Part shown: piece after piece, positions 5,600 to 13,458 of the stretch
Position numbering within the stretch: the stretch's first letter is position 1
Layout: each line of letters starts with the position of its first letter
Assembly (NCBI GenBank): GCA_021810725.1
Contig: JAJZIE010000022.1
Span: forward strand, 1 to 16,568
DNA from: Bacillota bacterium
GTDB taxonomy: Bacteria > Bacillota > Sulfobacillia > JAJZYS01 > JAJYTV01
Direction of reading: 5' to 3'
Length of the DNA: 16,568 bases
Made by a program: the position numbers and the translations under genes
The notes under the pieces: model-generated
What the model was told of the DNA's origin: nothing
Databases searched by the model: none
The model's input: only the letters and a program-made list of their open reading frames with translations

Positions 5600-8551
5600 T
5601 TGAGGCATACGTTGGTCCAGAGCTTGCGAGGTGATTGTCCATTGGCGGCATGCGCCGAAACCCAGTACAACTGCGAGTGCAGTCGGCGGACGACTGGAGA
5701 CGGCGTCGTCTCCAGCCAGGACGACGAGCCTCCGCTCGTGTCGATCGTCCTTCCTGTCCGCGGACAGCGGCCCCATACGGCCAAGTGCCTCGCTGCCCTG
5801 CGCCGCCATACGGGAGCCGTACGGCACGAGGTCATCGTGCTCGAAAACGGTGTGGACGCGGAGACGGAGACGGAGCTCAGGGCGATGGGCGACCGCGTCC
5901 AGCTGCTCACCAACCCCGAAAACGAAGGCTTCGCGAAGGCCTGTAATCGCGGTGTCCGAGCCGCGCGCGGCAAGTACCTCGTCTTCCTGAACAACGACGT
6001 CGAGGCCAGGGCGGACTGGCTGAGGCCGCTCGTCGAAGTGGCGGACGCAGATCCGTCGGTTGCGGTGGCCGGAAGCAAGCTGCTCTTCCCGGACGGCACG
6101 ATCCGGCACGCGGGCGTCGAGCTGCGCTACGCGAGCCCCTACCCAATCTGTCCTGCGCAGCTCAGCCATCGGGAGGAGGGCGGGGAGTTTCAGGCTCCGC
6201 GCGACGTGACGGCGGTGAGCGGTGCCTGCATGCTGGTGCGCGCGGCAGCCTTCATTGCGGTCGGGGGCTTCGACGAGCGGTACGAGAACGGCTACGAGGA
6301 TGTCGATCTCTGCCTTCGCCTTGGGGAGGCGGGACACCGGATCGTCTACGAACCGGCCAGCGTGCTCGTGCACCACGGCTCCGCGACGGCAGGCCGCTTC
6401 GACAAGGAGCTCGAGAACCTCGACGTGCTGCACCGGACGTGGATGGACCGGCTGACCGGCTTCGACCGGGACGGCTACGCCGAGGCGAAGCCGTCCCCCC
6501 TGGACCCCGCCCGTCCAGGGGTCAGCATCGTCGTGGTGACCTACAACTCCCTCGAGACGATCGCGCCCTGCCTCGAGAATCTGCGTCTGCACACCGGACC
6601 GCAGGACGAGGTGATCGTCGTCGACAACGCGTCCGAGGACGCGACCGTCCCGTTCCTCAAGTGGTACCAAGGCCGGCGTCCGGAGCGGCTGCGCCTCGTT
6701 TGCGGCAAGGCGAATCTGGGCTTCTCCCGCGGCGTCAATCTGGGACTCAAGGAGGCCAGCCGCGACTACGTCTGCCTCTTGAACCCGGACGTGGTCGTGA
6801 CATCCGGCTGGCTCGAGAGCATGATGGCGCACATGCTGGCCCAAGGAGGCGTTGGCGCCGTGGGCCCGCTCTCGGACTACGTGGCCGGGCGGCAGAACGT
6901 GGCGCTGTACCTCGCATCAGGGGCCGGCGACCCAGAGCGCGTGGCCGCCATGCTGCGGGAGAGCCGGGCGGGCCAAGCGGTCGAGACGAAGGTGCTGATC
7001 GGCTTCTGCATGCTCCTGCGTCGAGCGGAACTCCTTGCCCTTGGCGGTCTCGACCCGGATCTCTTCCTGGGCCACGACGACCTCGACCTCAGCTTGCGCC
7101 TGCGCGAGCGGGGAATGCGCCTTCTGGTGGCGACCGACGCCTTCGTGCACCACGAAGGCCACAAGAGTTTCGAGCGTGACCCGGCCCGAGGGAAATATCT
7201 CGTGCAGCAGAGCGCCAACGCGCTCTACGAGAAGCTGTATCGCGCGAACCACGGCAAGGCGCCTTCAGGCCTGGAACTCTGGGACATCGACTGGTTCCGT
7301 CCGACGGAGGGCCTCACCAGCATCGTCTGCCTCGTCCATGACAACCTGGCGGTGACCCGGCAGTGCGTGGCCTCCCTGTACGAGCATACCGGGCGGGAGT
7401 TCGAGCTGATCCTCGTCGACAACGGCTCCACCGAACCGGTAGGGGAGTACGCCGAAAAGCTCCAGGAGGCGCACGGCAATGTCGTCTTCGTGCGCAACGC
7501 CCGCAACGAGGGCTATGCCTACGGCTGCAACCAGGGGCTCGCCCTGGCGAGAGGCGCATTCGTCGTTCTGCTCAACAACGACGTGGTCCTGACGCCGCAC
7601 TGGCTCGGCCGTCAGCTCGCCTTGCTTACGCTCGACGAGACGATCGGCATCGTCGGTCCGCGCAGCAATTACATCGCCGGGATGCAGCAGGTGCAGGACA
7701 GGTCCTACCGCGGTGTGAGCGACCTTCGGCCCTTCACGGAACGCTGGTTCAGCTCGCACGCGGGCGGTTACAGCGAAGTGGGGCGGGTGGTCGGGGTCTG
7801 CATGGTCATGCGGCGGCACGTGATCGAACGCATCGGCGGCCTCGACACCGGGTTCGGCCTGGGCAACTTCGAGGACGACGACTACTGCCTGAGAGCGGTC
7901 CTGGCCGGGTTTCATCTCGCCGTGGCCGACGACGTGTTCATCCACCACCATGGCAGCACGACGTTCCGCTCGAGCGGCATCGACTACCCGAGCATCATGG
8001 CTGAGAACTCGGAGATCTTCCGGAGCAAATGGCTCCTCGGGCGCAAGTTGCCGACGCCGCACAACGCTGAAGCTTTCTCGGACGAGTGGGACCACATCCC
8101 CTGTCTCTACCAGGAGATCTTCCGTCCCGGCCTCGATCCGATCGAGACCGAGCCCCAGGGCGAGGAGCGGCTGCTTTGCATCCCGGACTGGAACACGGAT
8201 GGCTGGAAGAGCATCGTCGCGACCTACGCAAGGAGATTTGTACGGCGCGATCCCGTGACGCTCGTCCTTCGCGTCGAGCCGCCCACGGCGGACCGCGTCG
8301 CGCGGGCCAGGGGACGACTGGACGCCTTGCTGGCGACCCTGGTGGCGAGCGACGGCCCGGCGATCCGCCTTGAGACCACGCAGATCCCGCCGCGGCGTCG
8401 CGGGTCGCTCTATGCCGGGGCAAGCGCCTTCCTGCCCTGCGCGGGAAGCAGGGAAGCCATTTACGCGCGAGAGGCCGAGGCGTGCGGGCTGCCGTCCATG
8501 GGCAGGACGGGTTTGAAAACGCTGGCGCGCCGATTGCACGAGCGGCGTTGA
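5600..8551 (+). CDS. Multidomain glycosyltransferase with three GT2 domains and a degenerate GT-B-like C-terminus
   Basis: About 983 residues from TTG 5600; TTG 5642, with GAGGTGAT at 5628-5635, is an equally good start giving 969 residues. Three GT-A family 2 domains follow one another. Domain 1 (about 46-290) has VSIVLPV, FLNNDV (DxD-like, Asp133) and YEDVDLCLR (232-240). Domain 2 (about 307-545) has VSIVVVTYN, LLNPDV (Asp397) and HDDLDLSLR (492-500). Domain 3 (about 572-815) has TSIVCLVHDN, LLNNDV (Asp661) and FEDDDYCLR (757-765). Residues 857-970 (LLCIPDW, then YAGASAFLPCAGSREAIYAREAEACGLPS) resemble the C-terminal half of GT-B enzymes without its N-terminal half. There are no membrane segments, so it is probably cytoplasmic. 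Divergence from the rfb operon suggests a rhamnose-containing surface or spore glycan; the substrates are unknown. Confidence 0.9.
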   Translation: MRHTLVQSLRGDCPLAACAETQYNCECSRRTTGDGVVSSQDDEPPLVSIVLPVRGQRPHTAKCLAALRRHTGAVRHEVIVLENGVDAETETELRAMGDRVQLLTNPENEGFAKACNRGVRAARGKYLVFLNNDVEARADWLRPLVEVADADPSVAVAGSKLLFPDGTIRHAGVELRYASPYPICPAQLSHREEGGEFQAPRDVTAVSGACMLVRAAAFIAVGGFDERYENGYEDVDLCLRLGEAGHRIVYEPASVLVHHGSATAGRFDKELENLDVLHRTWMDRLTGFDRDGYAEAKPSPLDPARPGVSIVVVTYNSLETIAPCLENLRLHTGPQDEVIVVDNASEDATVPFLKWYQGRRPERLRLVCGKANLGFSRGVNLGLKEASRDYVCLLNPDVVVTSGWLESMMAHMLAQGGVGAVGPLSDYVAGRQNVALYLASGAGDPERVAAMLRESRAGQAVETKVLIGFCMLLRRAELLALGGLDPDLFLGHDDLDLSLRLRERGMRLLVATDAFVHHEGHKSFERDPARGKYLVQQSANALYEKLYRANHGKAPSGLELWDIDWFRPTEGLTSIVCLVHDNLAVTRQCVASLYEHTGREFELILVDNGSTEPVGEYAEKLQEAHGNVVFVRNARNEGYAYGCNQGLALARGAFVVLLNNDVVLTPHWLGRQLALLTLDETIGIVGPRSNYIAGMQQVQDRSYRGVSDLRPFTERWFSSHAGGYSEVGRVVGVCMVMRRHVIERIGGLDTGFGLGNFEDDDYCLRAVLAGFHLAVADDVFIHHHGSTTFRSSGIDYPSIMAENSEIFRSKWLLGRKLPTPHNAEAFSDEWDHIPCLYQEIFRPGLDPIETEPQGEERLLCIPDWNTDGWKSIVATYARRFVRRDPVTLVLRVEPPTADRVARARGRLDALLATLVASDGPAIRLETTQIPPRRRGSLYAGASAFLPCAGSREAIYAREAEACGLPSMGRTGLKTLARRLHERR

Positions 8552-8875
8552 CGGCCGACGTCGAGACCTGGCCAGGAGTGACCTCCCGCGAGACTCGCCC
8601 TGTCCCGCCAGCCACTTCCCGTCGGCGCGGTGGCGCTGTTGGTCGCACGGACGAGTCCCTGCACATGTCGATCCACGTCCAACAGCTTTCGGCAGTCCGA
8701 CGGAACGGCATGTTGCCCGCATCCGTCGCACTAGGTGTCCGGCGAGGAACTCTCCACGGTGACAGCGTTGGCATCCCGGACGCGTGCGGCGTTTTGGGCC
8801 ACTGAGCGCGGTCCGCGAACGCGGCGGCCGAAGTGGTAGAATGTGGACAGCTGAGATGCGTAGGAGATTCATGCC
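8552..8875. other. 324-bp intergenic region with no gene recognised
   Basis: Short reading frames cross this stretch, but none has a ribosome site, strong codon bias or recognisable motifs. CCGCG and CGCGG (8814-8825, 2-nt spacer) could form only a tight small stem. The 3' end carries the candidate promoter of the lipoprotein gene. No clear terminator for the glycosyltransferase was found. Confidence 0.4.
8837..8842 (+). promoter_or_regulatory. Candidate -10 element for the lipoprotein gene
   Basis: TAGAAT matches the sigma-A -10 consensus (TATAAT) at 5 of 6 positions and lies about 34 bp before the ATG. The -35 region 17 bp upstream is GC-rich and does not match TTGACA, so the promoter would be weak or use another factor. 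Confidence 0.3.
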
Positions 8876-9520
8876 ATGAAGTTCCGCGTCGTGATGGCCG
8901 GCCTGCTAGCTATAGCCCTGCTGACGGGTTGCGCGTCTTCGGCGGCCAAGCGGCCCACCACTCCCCGAGTTTCCATCTTCCTCAGCAGGAACGCGTCCAA
9001 GGCGACGCCGATGACGCGCATCCCGGCCTCGCTCGGACTCCTCGCGCCGCGGGTCGCGGACTACCGATGCAGCGGGGACTTTCAACCCGCCGCCACGGTC
9101 CAGCAGACCGCCACGACGTCCCCGGCGGACACGGCGCCGCCATTCTGGCAGCTGACCCTCGAGTGCGTGAACCCGGATCTCAAGTTCCACCTGCCCAAGG
9201 ACACGATCCCGCCCGGCGTCGTCTGGATCTTCGAACTGCCCGCGAACGCGGACGCGACGACGCTCAGGAAGGCGATCGAGGCGGTGGGCCCCACATCGCG
9301 GCTCGGGCTTTCGCGGGCGGGCAGTCTGCGGGTCGGCGTCGGCGAGCTCGGCTTCGCCGGAAAAATGCGCAACCTCGTCTGGTTTCTCGGTGGCCAGACC
9401 TCGTGGACGTTCGTGCATACAGAGGCGCACGGCAGGGTGCTCGTGTACCTGACCGGACGGGCCGTCTCGATCGCGATGCTGAAGACGTTCGCGCAAAGCA
9501 TGCGGCCCCTCACGCGCTGA
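8876..9520 (+). CDS. Predicted lipoprotein of unknown function
   Basis: A 214-residue protein. It starts with a lipoprotein signal: charged MKFR, hydrophobic VVMAGLLAIALL, then the lipobox LTGC with lipidated Cys19. The ATG has AGGAG at 8862-8866. The mature part is soluble and mixed alpha/beta, with no membrane segment and no motif I recognise. It includes the stretch FWQLTLECVNPDLKFHLP (from about residue 90), two further cysteines and a C-terminal WTFVHTEAHGRVLVYLTGR. It should be anchored to the outer face of the cytoplasmic membrane. It appears monocistronic, about 100 bp before a spore protein gene with its own promoter. Function is unknown; a link to sporulation would be guesswork. Confidence 0.8.
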   Translation: MKFRVVMAGLLAIALLTGCASSAAKRPTTPRVSIFLSRNASKATPMTRIPASLGLLAPRVADYRCSGDFQPAATVQQTATTSPADTAPPFWQLTLECVNPDLKFHLPKDTIPPGVVWIFELPANADATTLRKAIEAVGPTSRLGLSRAGSLRVGVGELGFAGKMRNLVWFLGGQTSWTFVHTEAHGRVLVYLTGRAVSIAMLKTFAQSMRPLTR

Positions 9521-9567
9521 CGTCGCGCCGCCGCGCCACGCGCGCTTGCCGGACCGGCCGCAGGCCA

Positions 9568-9597
9568 TGAGTCGGGCGCGACGCACGGCGCAAACTA
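9568..9597 (+). promoter_or_regulatory. Candidate sigma-G promoter of the spore protein gene
   Basis: TGAGTC (9568-9573) and CAAACTA (9591-9597) are separated by 17 bp. The forespore factor sigma-G prefers a -10 like CATnnTA and a -35 containing GnATA. The -10 here matches at all but one defined base, the -35 only in part. The spacing and the location about 30 bp before a spore protein gene support the call, which remains inference. Confidence 0.4.
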
Positions 9598-9624
9598 GGA
9601 GGGCCACCTGAAAGGAGGACGTTC

Positions 9625-9807
9625 TTGGCGCAGCTGATGAGCGAACGCCTGAAGTTCGAACTGGCCCAGGAACTCGGCGTCAGTGACATCGTTGACCGCG
9701 AAGGATGGGGCGGTGTCTCGGCCCGCAATTGCGGCCGGCTGGTGCAGCTGGCGATCAAGCGGGCGGAGCAGGCACTCGCGGAAGGTGGCGAGGGGGAGCG
9801 CCGATAA
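9625..9807 (+). CDS. Small acid-soluble spore protein, alpha/beta (SspF-like) type
   Basis: A 60-residue DNA-binding protein expected to coat chromosomal DNA in the dormant forespore and protect it from UV and heat damage. The pattern LKFELAQELGVSDIVDREGWG (residues 8-28) followed by VSARNCGRLVQLAIKRAEQ is characteristic of SspF-type alpha/beta SASPs: the K-x-E-L-A-x-E-L-G helix, the GWG turn and a second helix. The start is TTG, confirmed by AAAGGAGG ending six bases before it, the strongest ribosome site in the window. It lies alone between a sigma-G-like promoter and a hairpin terminator whose loop contains the stop codon. This gene is the best evidence that the organism forms endospores. 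Confidence 0.9.
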   Translation: MAQLMSERLKFELAQELGVSDIVDREGWGGVSARNCGRLVQLAIKRAEQALAEGGEGERR

Positions 9808-9825
9808 GGCGCTCCTCCCCTTTAT
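9791..9825 (+). terminator. Intrinsic terminator of the spore protein gene, with the stop codon in its loop
   Basis: GGAGCGCC (9795-9802) pairs with GGCGCTCC (9808-9815) around the loop GATAA, whose last three bases are the TAA stop. Flanking G and C runs (9792-9794 and 9817-9820) can lengthen the stem past one bulged T, and TTTAT follows. Confidence 0.7.
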
Positions 9826-9934
9826 GCCGGTGTCGGCGGGCGACAGTCCCGGTCGTTTTTCGTATGGCGGCCATCCAGTTTTCCGATGGCACGCAGGGGC
9901 AACCTTGGCTACGCTTGCCTGGGAGGGATGGACC

Positions 9935-10687
9935 ATGGCGAACGAGGTGCAGGACTTCTTTTCGAAGCACGCCCAGGGCTATACGGCCAGCCAGAGCCAC
10001 CGGGCCGGCAAGGACCTCGAGCTGCTGACCAGGCTGCTGGACCCAGGAGCCGACGACCGGCTTGTCGACGTCGCCGCGGGCACCGGGCACACGGCCCTGC
10101 ATCTGCGGCCCCTGATCTCCAGTGCCCTTCTTGTGGACTTCACCCGCGAGATGCTCGAAGAGGCACGCCTGCTCGCGCAGGACCGCGGACTCGAGATCGA
10201 GACGCTGGTGGCCGATGCCGTGGCGATCCCGAGACCCGACGGCGCTTTCACCCTGGCCACCTGCCGCCGCGCCGCACACCATTTCCCCGACATCCCGGGC
10301 TTTCTGCGCGAGGCCTACCGGCTGCTGGCTCCTGGTGGCAGGCTCGGCATCTCCGACATGACGGCCGACGACAAGGCGATCGGCCTCGTCAACCGGATCG
10401 AGCGCCTGCGCGACCCTTCGCACGGCTCCGCCCTGTCGCCGCAGGGCTGGCGGGCCGCCGTGCAGGCGGCGGGCTTCCGGATCGACGCCTTCGAGATCGA
10501 GCAGGAGGACTACGCGCTCCTGCGTTGGCTCGCCCCTGTCTCGCCCGCCGAGGTCGACCTTCGGGCCATCGAGGCCATCCTCAAGGAGGCCAGCGCCGTG
10601 GAGCAAGAGGCCCTCGGGATCCGGGAGGACAGCGACGGCCTGCATCTCGTCAAGTCTCGCGCGGTGCTTGTGGCGACCCGCGTCTGA
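9935..10687 (+). CDS. Class I SAM-dependent methyltransferase (Methyltransf_11 type)
   Basis: A 250-residue methyltransferase. The SAM-binding motif I is LVDVAAGTGH (43-52); the acidic VDF at the end of the next strand and VADAVAIPRPDGAFTLATCRRAAHHFPD correspond to motifs II-III; and LREAYRLLAPGGRLGISD is the motif IV/V region common to UbiE/COQ5- and Methyltransf_11-like enzymes. The ATG at 9935 has GGGAGGGA six bases upstream. An in-frame extension to 9683 overlaps the spore gene and was rejected. The substrate cannot be told: such proteins methylate quinones, small metabolites or others. The gene is alone between two hairpin terminators, so it is probably transcribed independently. No promoter was clear to me in the 9826-9934 gap. 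Confidence 0.9.
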   Translation: MANEVQDFFSKHAQGYTASQSHRAGKDLELLTRLLDPGADDRLVDVAAGTGHTALHLRPLISSALLVDFTREMLEEARLLAQDRGLEIETLVADAVAIPRPDGAFTLATCRRAAHHFPDIPGFLREAYRLLAPGGRLGISDMTADDKAIGLVNRIERLRDPSHGSALSPQGWRAAVQAAGFRIDAFEIEQEDYALLRWLAPVSPAEVDLRAIEAILKEASAVEQEALGIREDSDGLHLVKSRAVLVATRV

Positions 10688-10704
10688 GAGGTTATCGGCA
10701 AGAA

Positions 10705-10740
10705 GGAGCGCTTCCCGCCCGGGGAGCGCTCCTTCGCTCG
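10705..10740 (+). terminator. Strong hairpin terminator after the methyltransferase gene
   Basis: GGAGCGCTTCCC (10705-10716) pairs with GGGGAGCGCTCC (10721-10732), a 12-bp stem with one G-U pair and a GCCC loop. TTCGCTC follows, so the T-tract is poor. It begins 17 bp after the stop codon and separates the gene from feoA. Confidence 0.7.
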
Positions 10741-10804
10741 GGCGTAGCCGACTGGGGCCGGTCATAGACTCGATGGAGTCCCGTCCGGCGGGGAGGGTGA
10801 GCCG

Positions 10805-11044
10805 ATGGCGCACAGCCTGCGTCTCTCCGACCTGCCCGACGCCACGCGCGCCGAGGTCCGGGAGATCCACGGACATCCGATGTTCCGCAGCCGCATGCTG
10901 GCGCTCGGCATCACGCCGCGAAGCCCCATACGCGTTCTGCGGCGCATGCCGATGGGTGGGCCGATCGAGATCGAGGTGCGCGGCACGCGCCTCGCCCTTC
11001 GACTGAGCGACGCGGGCCGCATCACCGTCACCGTGCGCGCGTGA
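10805..11044 (+). CDS. feoA: Ferrous iron transport protein A
   Basis: A 79-residue SH3-like cytoplasmic protein of the FeoA family, thought to modulate the FeoB transporter. The core is MLALGITPRSPIRVLRRMPMGGPIEIEVRGTRLALRLSDAGRI: a Gly between an M-x-x-L-G-I segment and the beta-strands, the usual P-x-G-x-P-I/V-x-I/V turn, and the final L-R-x-x-D/E-A stretch. The ATG is preceded by GGGAGGGTGA. It lies 32 bp before feoB, so the two are almost surely co-transcribed. Upstream, GACTC-GATG-GAGTC (10767-10780) is a small inverted repeat, possibly within the promoter, but no iron-box consensus is recognisable. Confidence 0.9.
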   Translation: MAHSLRLSDLPDATRAEVREIHGHPMFRSRMLALGITPRSPIRVLRRMPMGGPIEIEVRGTRLALRLSDAGRITVTVRA

Positions 11045-11076
11045 CCCCGTCGGTGCCGTGAGCTGGAGGTCTGCGC

Positions 11077-13161
11077 ATGCGCATCGCGGTCGCCGGCAAT
11101 CCGAACGTCGGCAAGACGACGCTCTTCAACGCGCTCACGGGCAGGCGCCAGGAGGTGGCGAACTGGCCCGGAACCACCGTCGACTATGTCACGGGCAGGG
11201 TTCCGGCCCTGGCGGGGGAACCGCTGGAGCTGATCGACCTGCCGGGCACCTACGCGCTCGAGGCCTACTCGCAGGAGGAGCGCGTCACCCGGAACTTCCT
11301 GCTCCACGAGCCGCACGACGCGGTGATCGTCGTCGTCGACGCCTCGCGGCTCGAACGCAACCTCTACCTGGCGCTCGAACTGATCGAACTGACGCCGCGG
11401 CTGGTCCTGGCCCTCAACATGATGGACGCGGCGGAGCGGGACGGCCTGCGGATCGATGCCAAGGCGATGTCGGAGCTCTTGGGGGTGCCCGTCGTCCCGA
11501 CCGTCGCGTCGCGCGGCACGGGCCTGCGCGAGCTGATCGCCGCGGCTCGGGTCGCGGCCCACCGGAGGGATCTTCCCGTCGCGGCGGCTGCGGTTCCGTA
11601 CCCCGAGGAGGTGCGGCGCGATCTGATCGCGCCCATCGCGGCGAGGCTCTCCGCCCTGCCCGGTCTGCGCCATCCGCCGGGCTGGACGGCCCTGCAGCTC
11701 CTGCAAGGCGAGCGGGACATCGCCGCGGCCCTGGCCGTCCTGCCGCAGGGGAAGTCTGCCCTCGCCCTCGCGCGGGACCTGCTTGCCGGGTGGGGTGAGC
11801 CCAGGCGCGCGGACGGCACCGCGCCGGCCCTGGCCCTGGCTGAGCAGCCGGATGTCGCGGGCCACCAGGAGGAACTCGGCCTCGTGCTGGCCGACAGCCG
11901 CTACGACTTCATCGCCAAGATCCTCAAGGCGAGCGTGCGCCGCCGCCTGCGCTGGCGCCGTGACCCCACGGAGCGGCTGGACGGGCTGCTGCTGCATCCC
12001 TTTTTGGGCTACCTCTTCATGGGCGCCATCTTCGCGCTTGGCTTCTGGCTCGCGTTCGTGGCGAGCGCCCCGCTCTCCGGGCACATCGATCGCCTGCTGG
12101 TCGCCATGGGCGGGGCCACCGCGCGGTGGCTCGCCGGGGCGGGAGCGCCCGCTTTCCTGCGCAGCCTGCTCCTGTCGGGCATCTTCCCCGGGGTCGGGGC
12201 CGTGCTCTCCTTCGTGCCGTACATGGCCGTCTTCTTCGCCGTCTACGAGGTCTTGCAGGACTCCGGCTACATGGCGCGCGCCTCGCTGCTGGTCGACCGC
12301 TTCATGCAGCTGATCGGCCTGCACGGCAAGGGCTTCTTCGCGCTCGTGTCCGCCTACGGCTGCAACGTTCCCGCCCTGACCGCGACCCGCGTGATGGAGA
12401 ATCCCCGCGACCGCCTGCTCGCCAACCTCGTGATCCCCTTCATACCATGCAACGCCAGGCTCGGCGTGATGGCGGTGATGACGGCCGCCTTCTTCCCGGG
12501 AGCGGCGGGCGCCCTGGCCATGATCGGCCTGATCGCCCTGAGCCTTCTCGTCCTGACCCTTGTGACGGCGCTCTACCGCCACACCCTCCTGCCGAGCGAG
12601 CCGGCGCCGCTCGTGCTGGAGCTGCCCCGCTACCACTGGCCATCCTGGCGCACGGTGGCGCTGGCCGTCTGGCATCGCGTCTGGCTCTTCCTCAGCCGGA
12701 TCTGGTGGTTCCTGATCTGGGCGACGATCGCGATCTGGGCCCTCACCTACTTTCCTTTGGGCCAGCCGATCGACCACTCCTACGCCGCCCTCCTGGGCCG
12801 ATGGCTGACAGGCCTCGCGGGGCGCCACTTCGGCTTCGACTGGCGGCTCATGATCGCGATCCTTTTCGGCTTCGTCGCCAAGGAGACGACGCTTTCGACG
12901 CTCGGCGTGCTGTACGGGTCGGGCAGCGGCTACGTCTCTCTCGCGCACGCCCTGACCCACGCCCTGACACCGCTCGTGGCGTTCACCTACCTCGTCGTCT
13001 ACATGCTCTACGTGCCATGCCTCTCCACCGTCGTGCAGATGCGCCGCGAGAGCGGCGCCTGGAGCTGGGCGGCGCTCGGCGCCGGGGTGAACGTCGCCGT
13101 CGCGTTCGGGGCGGGCTTCCTCGTCGAGCGGATCGGAATATGGCTTGGCTTCGCGCCGTAA
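11077..13161 (+). CDS. feoB: Ferrous iron transport protein B (GTPase transporter)
   Basis: A 694-residue membrane protein importing Fe(II). The cytoplasmic G domain has G1 GNPNVGKTT (7-15), G2 in the NWPGTTVD segment (29-36), G3 DLPG (54-57), G4 NMMD (114-117) and G5-like VASRGTG (143-149). A helical insertion (about 165-290) precedes the membrane part. Membrane helices run from about 308 to the C-terminus and include the Gate motifs LQDSGYMAR (393-401), YGCNVPALTATR (427-438), PCNARLG (457-463), KETTLSTLG (602-610) and YVPCLST (645-651), carrying the conserved Cys residues. Glu of the usual E-D-S-G-Y is Gln394 here. The ATG has GGAGG seven bases upstream. It lies between feoA and a FeoC-like gene, completing a feoABC unit. 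Length is within the family range. Confidence 0.97.
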   Translation: MRIAVAGNPNVGKTTLFNALTGRRQEVANWPGTTVDYVTGRVPALAGEPLELIDLPGTYALEAYSQEERVTRNFLLHEPHDAVIVVVDASRLERNLYLALELIELTPRLVLALNMMDAAERDGLRIDAKAMSELLGVPVVPTVASRGTGLRELIAAARVAAHRRDLPVAAAAVPYPEEVRRDLIAPIAARLSALPGLRHPPGWTALQLLQGERDIAAALAVLPQGKSALALARDLLAGWGEPRRADGTAPALALAEQPDVAGHQEELGLVLADSRYDFIAKILKASVRRRLRWRRDPTERLDGLLLHPFLGYLFMGAIFALGFWLAFVASAPLSGHIDRLLVAMGGATARWLAGAGAPAFLRSLLLSGIFPGVGAVLSFVPYMAVFFAVYEVLQDSGYMARASLLVDRFMQLIGLHGKGFFALVSAYGCNVPALTATRVMENPRDRLLANLVIPFIPCNARLGVMAVMTAAFFPGAAGALAMIGLIALSLLVLTLVTALYRHTLLPSEPAPLVLELPRYHWPSWRTVALAVWHRVWLFLSRIWWFLIWATIAIWALTYFPLGQPIDHSYAALLGRWLTGLAGRHFGFDWRLMIAILFGFVAKETTLSTLGVLYGSGSGYVSLAHALTHALTPLVAFTYLVVYMLYVPCLSTVVQMRRESGAWSWAALGAGVNVAVAFGAGFLVERIGIWLGFAP

Positions 13162-13173
13162 GGGGGTGCTCCG

Positions 13174-13404
13174 ATGCTGCGGGAGATCGAGGAGGCCCTT
13201 GGCCGCCGCGGCGGCTGGACGCTGGCGGAACTCGCCACGAGCCTCGGACTGCCGCCGGCGCTGGTGCGGTCGGGGATCGGGCACCTCGTGCGGCTCGGTC
13301 GCCTGCCGCCAGGAAGCCTCGGGCAGATCGGCCCCTGCGCCGAGGAGCGGGGCTGCCTTGCCTGCGGTCTTCCCTGCGGCGCCATGCGGGGCCAGGCCAG
13401 GTAG
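13174..13404 (+). CDS. FeoC-like winged-helix protein with a C-terminal Cys cluster
   Basis: A 76-residue protein 12 bp after feoB. Residues 1-48 form a small winged helix (LREIEEALGRRGGWTLAELATSLGLPPALVRSGIGHLVRLGRL). Four cysteines follow (55, 61, 64, 68) spaced C-x5-C-x2-C-x3-C. Winged helix plus four Cys is the pattern of FeoC proteins, which bind a [4Fe-4S] cluster or zinc and are proposed to control FeoB stability or feo transcription in response to iron or oxygen. Position as third gene after feoA and feoB supports this. The loop is shorter than in Escherichia coli FeoC, so direct functional equivalence is inference. Confidence 0.8.
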   Translation: MLREIEEALGRRGGWTLAELATSLGLPPALVRSGIGHLVRLGRLPPGSLGQIGPCAEERGCLACGLPCGAMRGQAR

Positions 13405-13458
13405 GCATGGGAGCGCGGCCAGGTATGGCGCCGAGCGGGCGGAGGCAGACTGGCCGCG

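Noticed and set aside
4110..5603. 497-codon plus-strand open frame over rfbA
   Set aside because: Antisense to rfbA, whose catalytic motifs are intact; composition is that of a GC-rich shadow frame.
8482..8805. 107-codon plus-strand open frame reaching into the gap after the glycosyltransferase
   Set aside because: It overlaps the conserved glycosyltransferase end, has no ribosome site, poor codon bias and no recognisable motif.
7265..8872. 535-codon open frame on the minus strand over the glycosyltransferase
   Set aside because: Antisense to conserved GT2 motifs, with low-complexity Arg/Ala/Gly/Val composition and no family signature.
9683..9934. N-terminal extension of the methyltransferase
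   Set aside because: It overlaps the spore protein gene and its terminator; ATG 9935 has an excellent ribosome site and fits family length.
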